From assembly GCA_022711435.1 (NCBI GenBank), contig JAKLFB010000034.1, forward strand, positions 1-64,000: a stretch of 64,000 nt of DNA. Reading direction: 5' to 3'. A program made the translations under genes and the position numbers. This document shows positions 18,148 to 26,487 of the stretch, piece by piece. The notes beneath the pieces are model-generated. The model had not been told where the DNA came from. It searched no databases and was given only the letters and a program-made list of their open reading frames with translations. Each line of letters starts with the position of its first letter. The first letter of the stretch is position 1. Origin of the DNA: Verrucomicrobiota bacterium (GTDB lineage Bacteria > Verrucomicrobiota > Verrucomicrobiia > Limisphaerales > UBA1319).

Positions 18148-18372
18148 GTGAAGACGACAATTGATATTCCGGAAAATGTCTTGGAGGAAGCTATCCGGCA
18201 TACCCAAGCCCGTACCAAGCGGGAGGCGATCCTCACCGCTGTTGAACGGTTCAACAAACTGAAGCGGCTCGAGGCGCTCAACGCGCGTGTTCGAGGGCAG
18301 TTCAAGGATTTCATGACGCCCGCTGATCTGGAGGTCCTGCGTGAGGATGCCAAGTGGGAGGCGGTCAGGTGA
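18148..18372 (+). CDS. vapB: VapB-type antitoxin
   Basis: 74 residues from GTG: MKTTIDIPENVLEEAIRHTQ, the DNA-binding N-terminus of the VapB/DUF2191 family, followed by an extended charged tail (ADLEVLREDAKWEAVR) expected to wrap the toxin. It overlaps the PIN-domain gene by four bases (GTGA), the classic antitoxin-first arrangement. It should neutralise the adjacent VapC and autorepress the operon. Confidence 0.9.
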   Translation: MKTTIDIPENVLEEAIRHTQARTKREAILTAVERFNKLKRLEALNARVRGQFKDFMTPADLEVLREDAKWEAVR

Positions 18373-18764
18373 AGCTGGTGGACACCTCGAGCTGGATCGA
18401 GTACCTGCGGGACGCGGAGTCCGAAGCTGGCAACCGCGTCGAGGAACTTGTCCTGACCGCAGACGCCGGGTGGTGCGATGTGACGGCTGTGGAACTGTGG
18501 CACGGCGTCCGGGGCGCCCGGGAGAAACGGGATCTGGCCGAACTCGAACGGGAGGTCGCCCTGTTCCCGGTGGACAAGGAGGCTTGGCAGAAGGCGCGGC
18601 GGTTGGCGGTTGAATGTCGCGAGGCAGGCCTCACCGTCCCGGTAGCCGACATCATCATCGTCGCCACGGCCGCCCGCCACGGAATCGACTTGGAGCATTG
18701 CGACCGGCATTTCGACAAGATCCTGCCCATCGCGGCGAGGTTGGGGAGAAGGGGGCGGTCATAA
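18369..18764 (+). CDS. vapC: VapC-type PIN-domain ribonuclease toxin
   Basis: 131 residues from GTG at 18369 (MKLVDTSSWIEYLRD), which overlaps the antitoxin stop. PIN acidic residues are visible: Asp in VDTSSW, Glu in TAVELWHG, Asp in VADIIIVATA, and a late Asp in HCDRHFD. Homologs are Mg-dependent RNases that cut tRNA or rRNA when freed from VapB. It is a complete pair with the upstream gene. Confidence 0.92.
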   Translation: MKLVDTSSWIEYLRDAESEAGNRVEELVLTADAGWCDVTAVELWHGVRGAREKRDLAELEREVALFPVDKEAWQKARRLAVECREAGLTVPVADIIIVATAARHGIDLEHCDRHFDKILPIAARLGRRGRS

Positions 18765-18802
18765 CGAATGACACAAAGGGCCGCTTCCTGTGCCCGACCC
18801 CA

Positions 18803-21172
18803 TCAATCGACGGGGCCAGTTCTAAACTTGCGCAGGTGCCGGTCCAGGAACTCGAACGTGCCGACGCCGTGGATCTGGTGCGGCCCGTCGAAGTACTCGA
18901 TGGCCGTGCGCTCGCCAATGCCAAGCTGGGCGTAGAGCCGGCGGACCTTGGCATATTCATAGGCGACCCACTCGTCGATCGCGACGCCGTCCCGGTGCCC
19001 GCGCTCGACCATGAACGGCCGCGGCGCGATCAGCGCGGCCATCTCGGCGTAGCCGAGTTGGGGCCCGAGGTTCCATTCGTAGATCTCGTATTCGCCGGTG
19101 AACATGTAGCTGGCGGGGAAGTCGGTCGAGACGTTCTTGGCGATCCACTCATTGAAATCGCCGCTGCAGATCGACAGCGCGTATCCTTCGACGACCGCCG
19201 GCACTCGCATCGCCGTCTTGCCGCCATACGACAAGCCGTAAAAGCCAATCCGTTCCGCATCCACGCAAGGCAATGTCCCGAGCCACTGGAGCGCGCGCCG
19301 GTGCTGCGCGATGATGATCGAGAAGATCGATTTGCCCAGCGGATTGGCCTTGCGCTGCAGAACGCGGAACCGGTCGCCGCCGCGGTAGGGACTGTGAGGC
19401 GCGAAGACCACGTAACCGCGCTCCGCCAGCCGCGCCGCGAATGCTTGATAGGGGCCAAAGGCCCGGCTGGACGGGTCTTCGTCGATCACGCTCGCTGGCA
19501 GCCCTTCCAATCCGTGCTGGCAGACGACCGCCGGCCGGCGCTGGCCCGGCTCGAGATCCTTCGGTATCAGCAAGTATCCCCATGCGAACACGCTCGGGAA
19601 GACGTCCATAACGACCTCATAACCGGTCCACTTCGGCCGGTCGAAAAGCCGGCGCGCGCGCACATCGGCCGGCGCATCCGAAATGGGGAACCGGCCGATG
19701 CTCTCCTCCTCGAACATGGAGCGGAAAGGCGCGCAGGCCCGTCTCCAGTCTTGTGTCGAGCCCGGCGGCAACTTGCTCCAGAAGAAATCCTTCCGGGCGC
19801 GTTCGGATTGCCGCAGGAACAGCTGGGTGTGCCCTTCCATCTCCCGGAGCTGGCGTTCCTGGCGGGGACAGGGATCGAAACCGGCACGCCGATCGAGGGG
19901 GGCGGCGCCCGGAGCGTCCAGGCGGCCGATCTGGACCCCAAGCCGGTTCAGCAGCGCCAGCAAGGCGGGTTCCGACCCCGGTCCGATGGGGCGTCCCTGG
20001 CTGCCGGCGACCAGCTCGAAGCAGCCGCACAGGCCGGTACTGCCGGCGTCGAGCCGGGCCCGGGCGCGCTCCAGTTCCATGGCCACGCTCTGGAAGGCGG
20101 GCGTCTCGATCCGGCCGGGCGCGGCGCCCGACCGGCCGGATCGGGCGGGTGGCGGCCCATTCACGGCGGGAGCCGGGCTATGCTCAATGACCAGGCAACG
20201 GGGGGCGATGAGCCCGGCGATCTCGGCATCGCCGAACTCGCGCAGCAGGCCAAACAAATTGCGGTAGATCGGCTCCTGCCAGACGTGCTGGCGCGAGTCG
20301 AAGTAGCCGCTGACCAGCGCGGCTCGGATCCGCGTATCGAGCGCCGCCGCGTACAGGCCGATCAATCCGCCTTCGGCGTAACCCATGACTCCGATGCTCG
20401 TCTGTTCGCCTTCGGATGCCGCGTTCAGGCTGGCGAAGAAATCCACGGCCGCCATCACCTTTTGCACCTCGTACCCAATGACGTGGCGCCCCAGCTCGAA
20501 CGCCTGGCGATAGATCCACTCGCGATGCGGTTGATTGGTCCATTTGCCAAGCGCGGCGTTTCCCGATCCGGCATCCCGGCGGTCGAGCAGGACCGGCACG
20601 AGCACCTCGCAGCCGTGCTCGGCCAGGCGGCGTGCGAACTGGCGTTCGGCCGGCAGTCCCGCCGCAAGGCCCGCCGCCATCTCGGGCGTCTGGTCCGCGT
20701 CCGGAATCGCCACGATGCGCGCCCGCACCCTTCCTTTGGGCCGGAGCCAAAGCCCCTCGCCATAAACATTTTCGAACACCGGCCAGCGAACGGCAAAGAC
20801 GGTCAAACGATCCGTCTCCGCCACTCGAGCCGGATGCCGGGTGTCGGACACGAACTCGAGGACGGCCACCGGCAGCCGCGGGTCAACAGCCCCGATCATC
20901 CGGCGGAACCGTTCCCGGTTCGGGCGCACGGAGTTCTCGTAAGCCGCGATCGAGGACAGATCGCGCCGCCACCACGCGGCGCGGTTGAGGACCGCCCGCT
21001 CGGTCTCGTCCTGGAGGAAACGGTCAATCCCCTCCACCATTTGCGCCGAGAGATCGCCTTCGAGAGTGAGCGGGGATGTTCCAGGCGGCAGATCGTGCGC
21101 GCGGCAGGACAAGCCAAGCCCGATCCCGGCCATGACCCGCAAGAAGCGGTTTGCGAATTCCAGGAGAGCCAC
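18803..21172 (-). CDS. Large two-domain alpha/beta hydrolase (acetyl esterase/dienelactone hydrolase-like)
   Basis: 789 residues from GTG at 21172, with a short hydrophobic leader (VMAGIGLGLSC). Two alpha/beta-hydrolase-like halves are present. The C-terminal half has an intact nucleophile elbow (FYGLSYGGKTAM, Ser about 645) and a likely catalytic His near the end (FDGPHQIHG). In the N-terminal half the equivalent elbow reads GVMGYAEGGLIG (about 262), with Ala in place of the nucleophile, so that half is probably non-catalytic. This resembles PVC-group acetyl xylan esterase/dienelactone-hydrolase proteins. Substrate is unknown. A promoter sits 6 bases upstream, and it converges on vapC. Confidence 0.82.
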   Translation of the reverse strand: MALLEFANRFLRVMAGIGLGLSCRAHDLPPGTSPLTLEGDLSAQMVEGIDRFLQDETERAVLNRAAWWRRDLSSIAAYENSVRPNRERFRRMIGAVDPRLPVAVLEFVSDTRHPARVAETDRLTVFAVRWPVFENVYGEGLWLRPKGRVRARIVAIPDADQTPEMAAGLAAGLPAERQFARRLAEHGCEVLVPVLLDRRDAGSGNAALGKWTNQPHREWIYRQAFELGRHVIGYEVQKVMAAVDFFASLNAASEGEQTSIGVMGYAEGGLIGLYAAALDTRIRAALVSGYFDSRQHVWQEPIYRNLFGLLREFGDAEIAGLIAPRCLVIEHSPAPAVNGPPPARSGRSGAAPGRIETPAFQSVAMELERARARLDAGSTGLCGCFELVAGSQGRPIGPGSEPALLALLNRLGVQIGRLDAPGAAPLDRRAGFDPCPRQERQLREMEGHTQLFLRQSERARKDFFWSKLPPGSTQDWRRACAPFRSMFEEESIGRFPISDAPADVRARRLFDRPKWTGYEVVMDVFPSVFAWGYLLIPKDLEPGQRRPAVVCQHGLEGLPASVIDEDPSSRAFGPYQAFAARLAERGYVVFAPHSPYRGGDRFRVLQRKANPLGKSIFSIIIAQHRRALQWLGTLPCVDAERIGFYGLSYGGKTAMRVPAVVEGYALSICSGDFNEWIAKNVSTDFPASYMFTGEYEIYEWNLGPQLGYAEMAALIAPRPFMVERGHRDGVAIDEWVAYEYAKVRRLYAQLGIGERTAIEYFDGPHQIHGVGTFEFLDRHLRKFRTGPVD

Positions 21173-21178
21173 AACAAA

Positions 21179-21208
21179 ATCCTACCGTTGCCCCTGCATC
21201 GCAGTCAA
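21179..21208 (-). promoter_or_regulatory. Promoter of the two-domain hydrolase gene, leaderless
   Basis: On the minus strand: TTGACT (21208-21203), an 18-base spacer, TAGGAT (21184-21179), then 6 bases to GTG at 21172. Spacing to the start codon matches the vapB and plsY promoters. Confidence 0.6.
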
Positions 21209-21386
21209 CCGTGCATGGCAGTCAACAGCGCCCCCCCGCGGTTTGTCGCGGGTGTTGCGGCCGTGCGCCATGCTGTCCACGTCCAGAAATCACGGCCCAT
21301 TGTCAGGGCACAGTGGCCGTCAAGCCAACACGGCTGGCAACGGTGGACTGGCGCGTGTCGAAGCTGCAAAACACAGACATCGATGG
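21209..21386. other. Intergenic, no gene recognised
   Basis: I see no recognisable protein or RNA here. It separates the hydrolase promoter from the degraded RAYT/fic region and is probably decayed accessory DNA. Confidence 0.4.
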
Positions 21387-21422
21387 TCGATGGGGTCAGA
21401 CCGCTCGATGGGGTCAGACCGT
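21387..21422 (+). repeat. Tandem 18-bp repeat (x2) beside RAYT remnant
   Basis: TCGATGGGGTCAGACCGC at 21387-21404 is followed directly by the same 18-mer with one change at 21405-21422. GGGGTCAGACC-type motifs are often found around RAYT transposase genes (general knowledge). It is 58 bases before the RAYT start remnant. Confidence 0.7.
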
Positions 21423-21480
21423 AGAATACTCCGCAATCGGCTGTTGACTTGTCAGCAATGGAGGCACAAGGCAAGCGCTC

Positions 21481-21600
21481 ATGCCCCGGAAGGTGCGAGT
21501 TGAATATCCCGGTGTCATCGATTACGTAATGAGCCGCGGTGATCAGCGCGATGACTTTTCCCTTCGACCTTCGACTTGGGCATGGATGATGTTTGGGTGA
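21481..21600 (+). pseudogene. REP-associated tyrosine transposase (RAYT), N-terminal remnant
   Basis: The frame opens MPRKVRVEYPGVIDYVMSRG and continues DQRDD, matching the highly conserved first 25 residues of Y1_Tnp/RAYT proteins (usual form MPR..R.EYPGA.YHV..RG). Homology stops after about residue 26 and the frame ends at 21600. The HUH and catalytic Tyr regions are absent, so it is non-functional. RAYTs move REP/BIME palindromes. Confidence 0.75.
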
Positions 21601-21604
21601 TGGG

Positions 21605-22128
21605 TCAAGCCGCCGGCGGGGTTGGCGCCGCCTCCCAGCGATTCAGCCGGGCAGGTTCCTCGAGCACATCCAGAATGCTCTGCGCGCAAAAGACGCGCCC
21701 GCGCTGCGCCTCGCCTTTCTGCTTCAGAACCCCAAGTTGCTCCAGCCGCCGGATGGCGCGCTGCGCGGCGGTGAACGCGAGGTCCAGCTTCTCCGCCACG
21801 CCTGTCACCGTCACAAATGGGTTGTCCGCCAGCAAATCCAACTCTCAATAAGAAACAGTGTGACGAGAAGCCGTCCCAAGCGGCCATTCCCGTCCAGAAA
21901 CGGATGAATCGCCTCGAACTGGTAGTGCATCAGCGCGGCGACCACCAGCGGCGGCAAGTCCGATTCGTGCAGGAATCGCTCCCATCCGGCGACACAATTC
22001 TCCAGTTCCTCTGGCGGTGGCGGTACAAAGCGCGCCGTCGCGGGAGTCGAGCCGGGCCGGCCAATCCAACGGCTTTACGTTCCAAGGAGAGCCCGCCGGC
22101 TTGGATGCTAAGCTCCGGGAGTTGATAA
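21605..22128 (-). pseudogene. Fic/DOC family AMP-transferase, broken
   Basis: A middle segment (22050-21860) reads ARFVPPPPEELENCVAGW then HYQFEAIHPFLDGNGRLGRLL, the Fic motif HPFxDGNGRxGR. It stops soon after LFLIES. A second frame (to 21605) holds the C-terminal winged-helix typical of Fic proteins (LADNPFVTVTGVAEKLDLAF, AAQRAIRRLE). The roughly 100 residues that normally lie between are missing, with a frame change. Upstream, an in-frame stop precedes WIGRPGS and the 5' end is cut by the inverted-repeat element at 22129. The gene is inactive. Confidence 0.85.
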
Positions 22129-22433
22129 GGGTCTGTGCAAAAATTAATTCCGATTTTGCTGGAGGGGATTGGGCGGGCTGGCAAGGCGCGACGAGCGAGC
22201 ATACCCGCGCGGTCTGTGAGCGAGGAGCAACACAGCCAGCGCGCCCAAGGCCCCCAGCCCGCAGGGGCGGGGCGGCGCCGGGCCATCTGCTTCGTGGCTC
22301 GGTCGGTCGAGTATCGCAGGGGGATACACTCCCTCCCTTGCCTGCCTGCCTGCGCCGCCGGGGCAGGCAGGCGCCTCGCATCTGGCCCGGCGGCGCTCCC
22401 GCCAAAATCGGAAGTAATTTTTGCACAGACCCT
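22129..22433. mobile_element. MITE-like element, full copy 2 (305 bp)
   Basis: Its 31-base ends (22129-22159 and 22403-22433) are inverted repeats with one mismatch and match copy 1. The interior is nearly identical to copy 1 except for a 30-bp insert at about 22341-22371 that forms a CCTGCCTGC/GCAGGCAGG hairpin. The element abuts and truncates the fic remnant. It encodes no transposase. Confidence 0.85.
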
Positions 22434-22580
22434 AAGCGGATTTCCTTTCTCTCCCAAACTGTGGTTTGACCCCATTGCCTTGACACTCCGAGCAGACCGT
22501 CCGCTGGCCGATGGATGGGACGAAAAATCGTCCAAATCGGGTTGGACGGTTCGTCCATACTCTGCGAGAGTCAAAAGGCG

Positions 22581-24212
22581 ATGGAATCGACCAGCGATAG
22601 CCGGTTTGACCCCAATCGCGTGGCGCAGGCGCTTCTCGACATCGCCCATGAGCAGTCGCTGCAACGGCTCCTGGACATGTTAGTGGGCCGCATGGTCCGC
22701 CGACCCGACATCTCGTTCGCTCAAATCTGGCTGATCGAGCCGGGCGACATCTGCGGGAGCTGCCCGCGCAGGCGCCAATGCCTCGACCAGTCCCGCTGCC
22801 TCCACCTGGCTGCGGGCAGAGGCATTCCATTGCCCCATTCAGGCCGGGATGCACCGCGCATCGACGATCCCCATGCCCGCATGCCGCTGGGCATCGGCAT
22901 CCTCGGCAAGGCCGCCGCCGGGCTCGAGATCCAGATCAAGCAGTGCGATCCGCACTCCGAGGACATGACCGGCTTCGAGTGGGTCGGGCAGGAGGAAATT
23001 CGCGGGTGCGGCGCGATGCCGATGGTGTACAAAGGCGAGGTCATGGGCGTCCTGGTCGGTTTCACGCGCAGGGATCTGCCGGATGAAGCCCAGCCCTGGG
23101 GCCGAGTCTTTGCCAGCCATATTGCGGCGGCGATCGCCAACGCGCGGGCATTCGAGGAGATTCAGCGTCTGAAGGCCCAGCTCGAGCTCCAAAACACCTA
23201 CCTGCAAGAGGAGGTGGTCGAAGCCAAAGCCTTCGGCGACCTCATCGGCCAAAGCGCCGCCCTGCGCCAGATCGTCAGCCAGATCGATCTGGTCGCCCCC
23301 ACCGACGCGTCGGTCCTGATCTTTGGAGAGACCGGGACGGGCAAGGAGCTGGTCGCGCACGAAATCCACCGCCGGAGCCGGCGCAAGGATGGCCCGCTGG
23401 TCCGGGTCAATTGCGCCTCCATCCCTAAGGACCTTTTCGAGAGCGAGTTCTTCGGGCATGTCCAGGGGGCATTCACCGGCGCCATCAAGGATCGCGCCGG
23501 CCGGTTCGAGACCGCCGAGGGCGGCACCCTCCTGCTCGACGAGGTCGGCGAAGTCCCTCTCGAGATGCAGGGCAAGCTCCTGCGCGTCCTCCAGGAAAAG
23601 CGCTACGAGCGCGTCGGGGACGACCGCACCCGGTATGCGGATGTCCGAATCATCGGCGCCACCAACCAGGATCTGAAGAAGGCTGTCGCCGCAGGCCGGT
23701 TCCGCGAGGACCTCTATTACCGCCTCCACGTGTTCCCGATCCATGTCACCACTCTCAAGGAGCGAAAAGACGACATCCCGCTCCTGGCCAAACACTTCGT
23801 CGAGATGTCCGTCAAGGGATTGAGGTGCCCCGAGCCCCGGCTGACCCGGGCGGGTGTCGCCCGCCTTCAGAGCTATGACTGGCCCGGCAATGTGCGCGAG
23901 CTCCGCAACGTGATCGAACGCGCCGTCATCCTCGCCCGGGGCGGAACGCTCGAGTTCGATCTTCCTGCCGCCGCCTCCGCTGCGCCCAACACCCCGGCCG
24001 ATTCGAGCAAGCGCCCCAAAATGGAGCCGGAATTCCTCACCGAAGCCGAGCTGCAGAGACGCGAGCGCGAGAATCTCCTGGTGATCCTGGGAAAAGCCCG
24101 CTGGAAGATCAAGGGCCCGGGCGGCGCCGCCGAGCTCCTCGGCGTAAAACCTACCACCTTGCTCTCGCGGATGAAGAAGATGGGGCTCCAGAAGCCTGCG
24201 CGCGTTTTTTAG
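22581..24212 (+). CDS. Sigma54-dependent activator with cysteine-rich GAF domain
   Basis: 543 residues from ATG 22581 (MESTSDSRFDPNRVAQALL); an upstream in-frame ATG at 22515 is possible. Residues about 15-175 form a GAF sensor with an unusual cysteine set C-x2-C-x5-C-x5-C (about 57-73, GDICGSCPRRRQC...C), a candidate Fe-S or metal site. The AAA+ domain has GETGTGKELVA (Walker A), GAFTGA (the sigma54 contact loop) and LLLDEVGEVPL (Walker B). The C-terminus is a Fis-type helix-turn-helix (GAAELLGVKPTTLLSRMKKM). There is no receiver domain, so it senses a ligand or redox signal directly. Targets are unknown. Confidence 0.9.
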   Translation: MESTSDSRFDPNRVAQALLDIAHEQSLQRLLDMLVGRMVRRPDISFAQIWLIEPGDICGSCPRRRQCLDQSRCLHLAAGRGIPLPHSGRDAPRIDDPHARMPLGIGILGKAAAGLEIQIKQCDPHSEDMTGFEWVGQEEIRGCGAMPMVYKGEVMGVLVGFTRRDLPDEAQPWGRVFASHIAAAIANARAFEEIQRLKAQLELQNTYLQEEVVEAKAFGDLIGQSAALRQIVSQIDLVAPTDASVLIFGETGTGKELVAHEIHRRSRRKDGPLVRVNCASIPKDLFESEFFGHVQGAFTGAIKDRAGRFETAEGGTLLLDEVGEVPLEMQGKLLRVLQEKRYERVGDDRTRYADVRIIGATNQDLKKAVAAGRFREDLYYRLHVFPIHVTTLKERKDDIPLLAKHFVEMSVKGLRCPEPRLTRAGVARLQSYDWPGNVRELRNVIERAVILARGGTLEFDLPAAASAAPNTPADSSKRPKMEPEFLTEAELQRRERENLLVILGKARWKIKGPGGAAELLGVKPTTLLSRMKKMGLQKPARVF

Positions 24213-24255
24213 TTTCATTCCCCGAGCCTCGCCCGTACCATCCGCGGCCGGTATT

Positions 24256-25830
24256 ATGCCCAAGCGCACCGATATCCATTCCGTGCTGATCATCGGCGCC
24301 GGCCCGATCGTGATCGGACAGGCCTGCGAGTTCGATTACTCGGGAACCCAGGCCTGCAAGGCCCTTCGCGAAGAGGGATTCCGGGTGGTCCTGCTCAACT
24401 CCAATCCCGCCACCATCATGACCGATCCGGAGTTCGCGGATCGGACCTATATCGAGCCGATCACGCCGGCGGTTGTCGAGAAGATCATTCTCCGGGAGAA
24501 GGCCGAGCTGGATCGTCTGGGGAATCCGGGCAAGCTGGTCCTGCTGCCGACGCTGGGGGGGCAGACGGCGCTGAACACGGCGATGGCGCTGTGGCGGGCG
24601 GAGACTCTCCAGCAACTGGGCGTCGAGATGATCGGCGCCAACGCCCAGGCCATCGAGCGGGGCGAGGACCGCCAGCTCTTCAAGGAGTGCATGGAGCGGA
24701 TCGGGCTGGATGTCCCCCTCAGCGGCACCGCCCGCCAGTTGCCCGACGCCATCCGCGTTGCCGAAAGGATCGGCCGATACCCCTTGATCATCCGGCCTGC
24801 CTACACCCTGGGCGGCGCCGGAGGCGGCATCGCTTACAACCGCGAGGAGTTCGAATCCCTCGCCCGACAGGGGCTGGATCTGTCGCCCGTGTCCGAGATC
24901 CTCGTCGAGGAATCGCTCATCGGATGGAAGGAATTCGAGATGGAGGTCATGCGCGACCGGGCCGACAACTGCGTCGTCGTCTGCTCCATCGAGAACCTCG
25001 ATCCCATGGGAGTCCACACCGGCGACTCCATCACGGTGGCCCCCATCCAAACCCTCACGGACAAGGAATACCAGATCATGCGCGACGCTTCCTTCGCCGT
25101 GATCCGCGAGATCGGAGTCGAGACCGGGGGATCCAACATCCAGTTCGCCGTGCACCCCGACACCGGGCGCATGGCCGTCATCGAGATGAACCCGCGGGTG
25201 TCGCGATCCTCGGCCCTGGCCTCGAAAGCGACCGGATTCCCCATCGCCAAAATCGCCGCCAAGCTCGCCGTCGGATATCATCTGGACGAAATCCGCAACG
25301 ATATCACCCGCGAGACCCCGGCCAGCTTCGAGCCCACCATCGATTACGTGGTGGTCAAAGTGCCCCGCTTCGCCTTCGAGAAATTCCCCCAGGCCGACCC
25401 CACCCTGACCACCCAGATGAAATCCGTCGGCGAGGCCATGGCCATCGGACGGACCTTCAAGGAGTCTCTCCAGAAATGCCTCCGCTCGCTCGAGATCGGC
25501 CGCAGCGGCCTGGGCGGCGACGGCAAGCCGTGGCGTGTCGGCGCCGAATCCTACGACGACCGCCAGCCTCTGCCCCGGGATCTCATCCGCCAAAAGCTCA
25601 CCGTTCCCAACGCCGATCGCCTGTTCTTCATCCGCCACGCCTTCCGCGGCGGATTCAGCCTCGAGGAGATCCACGCCTTGACCCGGATCGATCCGTGGTT
25701 CCTCCGCCAAATCCAGGAGATTGTCGAGTTCGAGGAACTGCTCGCCCGCTCCGCCGCCCCAGCCCAGCCTCCAGCCCCGGAGCCGTCACATCCCGAAAAC
25801 CAACTGCTCAAAACGCCACCGGCGCCTTGA
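24256..25830 (+). CDS. carB: Carbamoyl-phosphate synthase large subunit, N-terminal half only
   Basis: 524 residues from MPKRTDIHSVLIIGAGPIVI. It covers the carboxyphosphate ATP-grasp domain (PAYTLGGAGGGIAYN; IEMNPRVSRSSALASKATG) and the oligomerisation region, then stops in a Pro-rich tail (PAQPPAPEPSHPEN). Usual CarB is about 1070 residues. The carbamate-phosphorylating half and the allosteric domain are missing, and no C-terminal half lies downstream. Split CarB is known in some archaea and Aquifex, so a separate gene for the second half elsewhere is the simplest reading. It feeds pyrimidine and arginine synthesis. Confidence 0.9.
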   Translation: MPKRTDIHSVLIIGAGPIVIGQACEFDYSGTQACKALREEGFRVVLLNSNPATIMTDPEFADRTYIEPITPAVVEKIILREKAELDRLGNPGKLVLLPTLGGQTALNTAMALWRAETLQQLGVEMIGANAQAIERGEDRQLFKECMERIGLDVPLSGTARQLPDAIRVAERIGRYPLIIRPAYTLGGAGGGIAYNREEFESLARQGLDLSPVSEILVEESLIGWKEFEMEVMRDRADNCVVVCSIENLDPMGVHTGDSITVAPIQTLTDKEYQIMRDASFAVIREIGVETGGSNIQFAVHPDTGRMAVIEMNPRVSRSSALASKATGFPIAKIAAKLAVGYHLDEIRNDITRETPASFEPTIDYVVVKVPRFAFEKFPQADPTLTTQMKSVGEAMAIGRTFKESLQKCLRSLEIGRSGLGGDGKPWRVGAESYDDRQPLPRDLIRQKLTVPNADRLFFIRHAFRGGFSLEEIHALTRIDPWFLRQIQEIVEFEELLARSAAPAQPPAPEPSHPENQLLKTPPAP

Positions 25831-25856
25831 CGCGGCCCCGGCCCCGGCGCTTAATC
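25827..25856 (+). promoter_or_regulatory. Promoter of the DUF1080 lipoprotein gene
   Basis: TTGACG (25827-25832, overlapping the carB stop), an 18-base spacer, TTAATC (25851-25856), and 7 bases to the ATG at 25864. It implies independent, leaderless expression of the downstream gene. Confidence 0.45.
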
Positions 25857-25863
25857 GGATCCG

Positions 25864-26487
25864 ATGAAACCGAATGCGTCGTTGCGTCGCTGGATTACGG
25901 GAGCGGGGATCTGTCTGATCGTCGGCTGCGCCCTGGCGGCCGAATCGTCTCCCGAGAGCTGGACGCGGCTGTTCAACGGCAAGGACCTTGCCGGTTGGGC
26001 GCCGGTCCACGACGTCTCCTTCGAGGCCAAAAACGGCAATCTCAGGCTGGTCAAGGGCATGGGCTGGCTCCGCACCGAAAAGCAATACGGCGATTTCATC
26101 CTCGAATTCGAGTGCCGCGCGCTCGAGGAGAAATACGACAGCGGCTTCTTCTTCCGGGCGGGGCTCGAGGGCCAGCCCTGGCCCAAGGAAGGCTGGCAGT
26201 TGAACCTGCGCTACGACGCGCTGCTGGGTCTGGTCCAAGGCTTTCGGCCCGTCGTGCCTTCGGAGACGGCCCGAATCCCGGTCAACCAGTGGTTCAAGGT
26301 GCGGCTCGAGGTCCGCGGCCGAACCGCCGTCCTGGACGTCGACGGCGAGCGCGCCTGGGAGACCGACAAGCTCGAGGCCCGCCGGGGGTATCTCGGGATC
26401 CAAGCCGAAAACAAGTCGTTCGATTTCCGCGCAATCCGCATCCTCGAGCTCGATCGGGCCCCCGAAAAAGGCCGCGCTCGGAGCTAG
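25864..26487 (+). CDS. DUF1080 (3-keto-disaccharide hydrolase-like) lipoprotein
   Basis: 207 residues. The leader ends LIVGC, a possible lipobox with the acylated Cys near 21. The single DUF1080 domain starts WTRLFNGKDLAGWAPV and includes DFILEFECRALEEKYDSGFFFRAG, typical of the jelly-roll family tied to sugar processing in PVC bacteria. Likely periplasmic and membrane-anchored. Its end overlaps the convergent Ada-like gene by 4 bases. Confidence 0.85.
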   Translation: MKPNASLRRWITGAGICLIVGCALAAESSPESWTRLFNGKDLAGWAPVHDVSFEAKNGNLRLVKGMGWLRTEKQYGDFILEFECRALEEKYDSGFFFRAGLEGQPWPKEGWQLNLRYDALLGLVQGFRPVVPSETARIPVNQWFKVRLEVRGRTAVLDVDGERAWETDKLEARRGYLGIQAENKSFDFRAIRILELDRAPEKGRARS

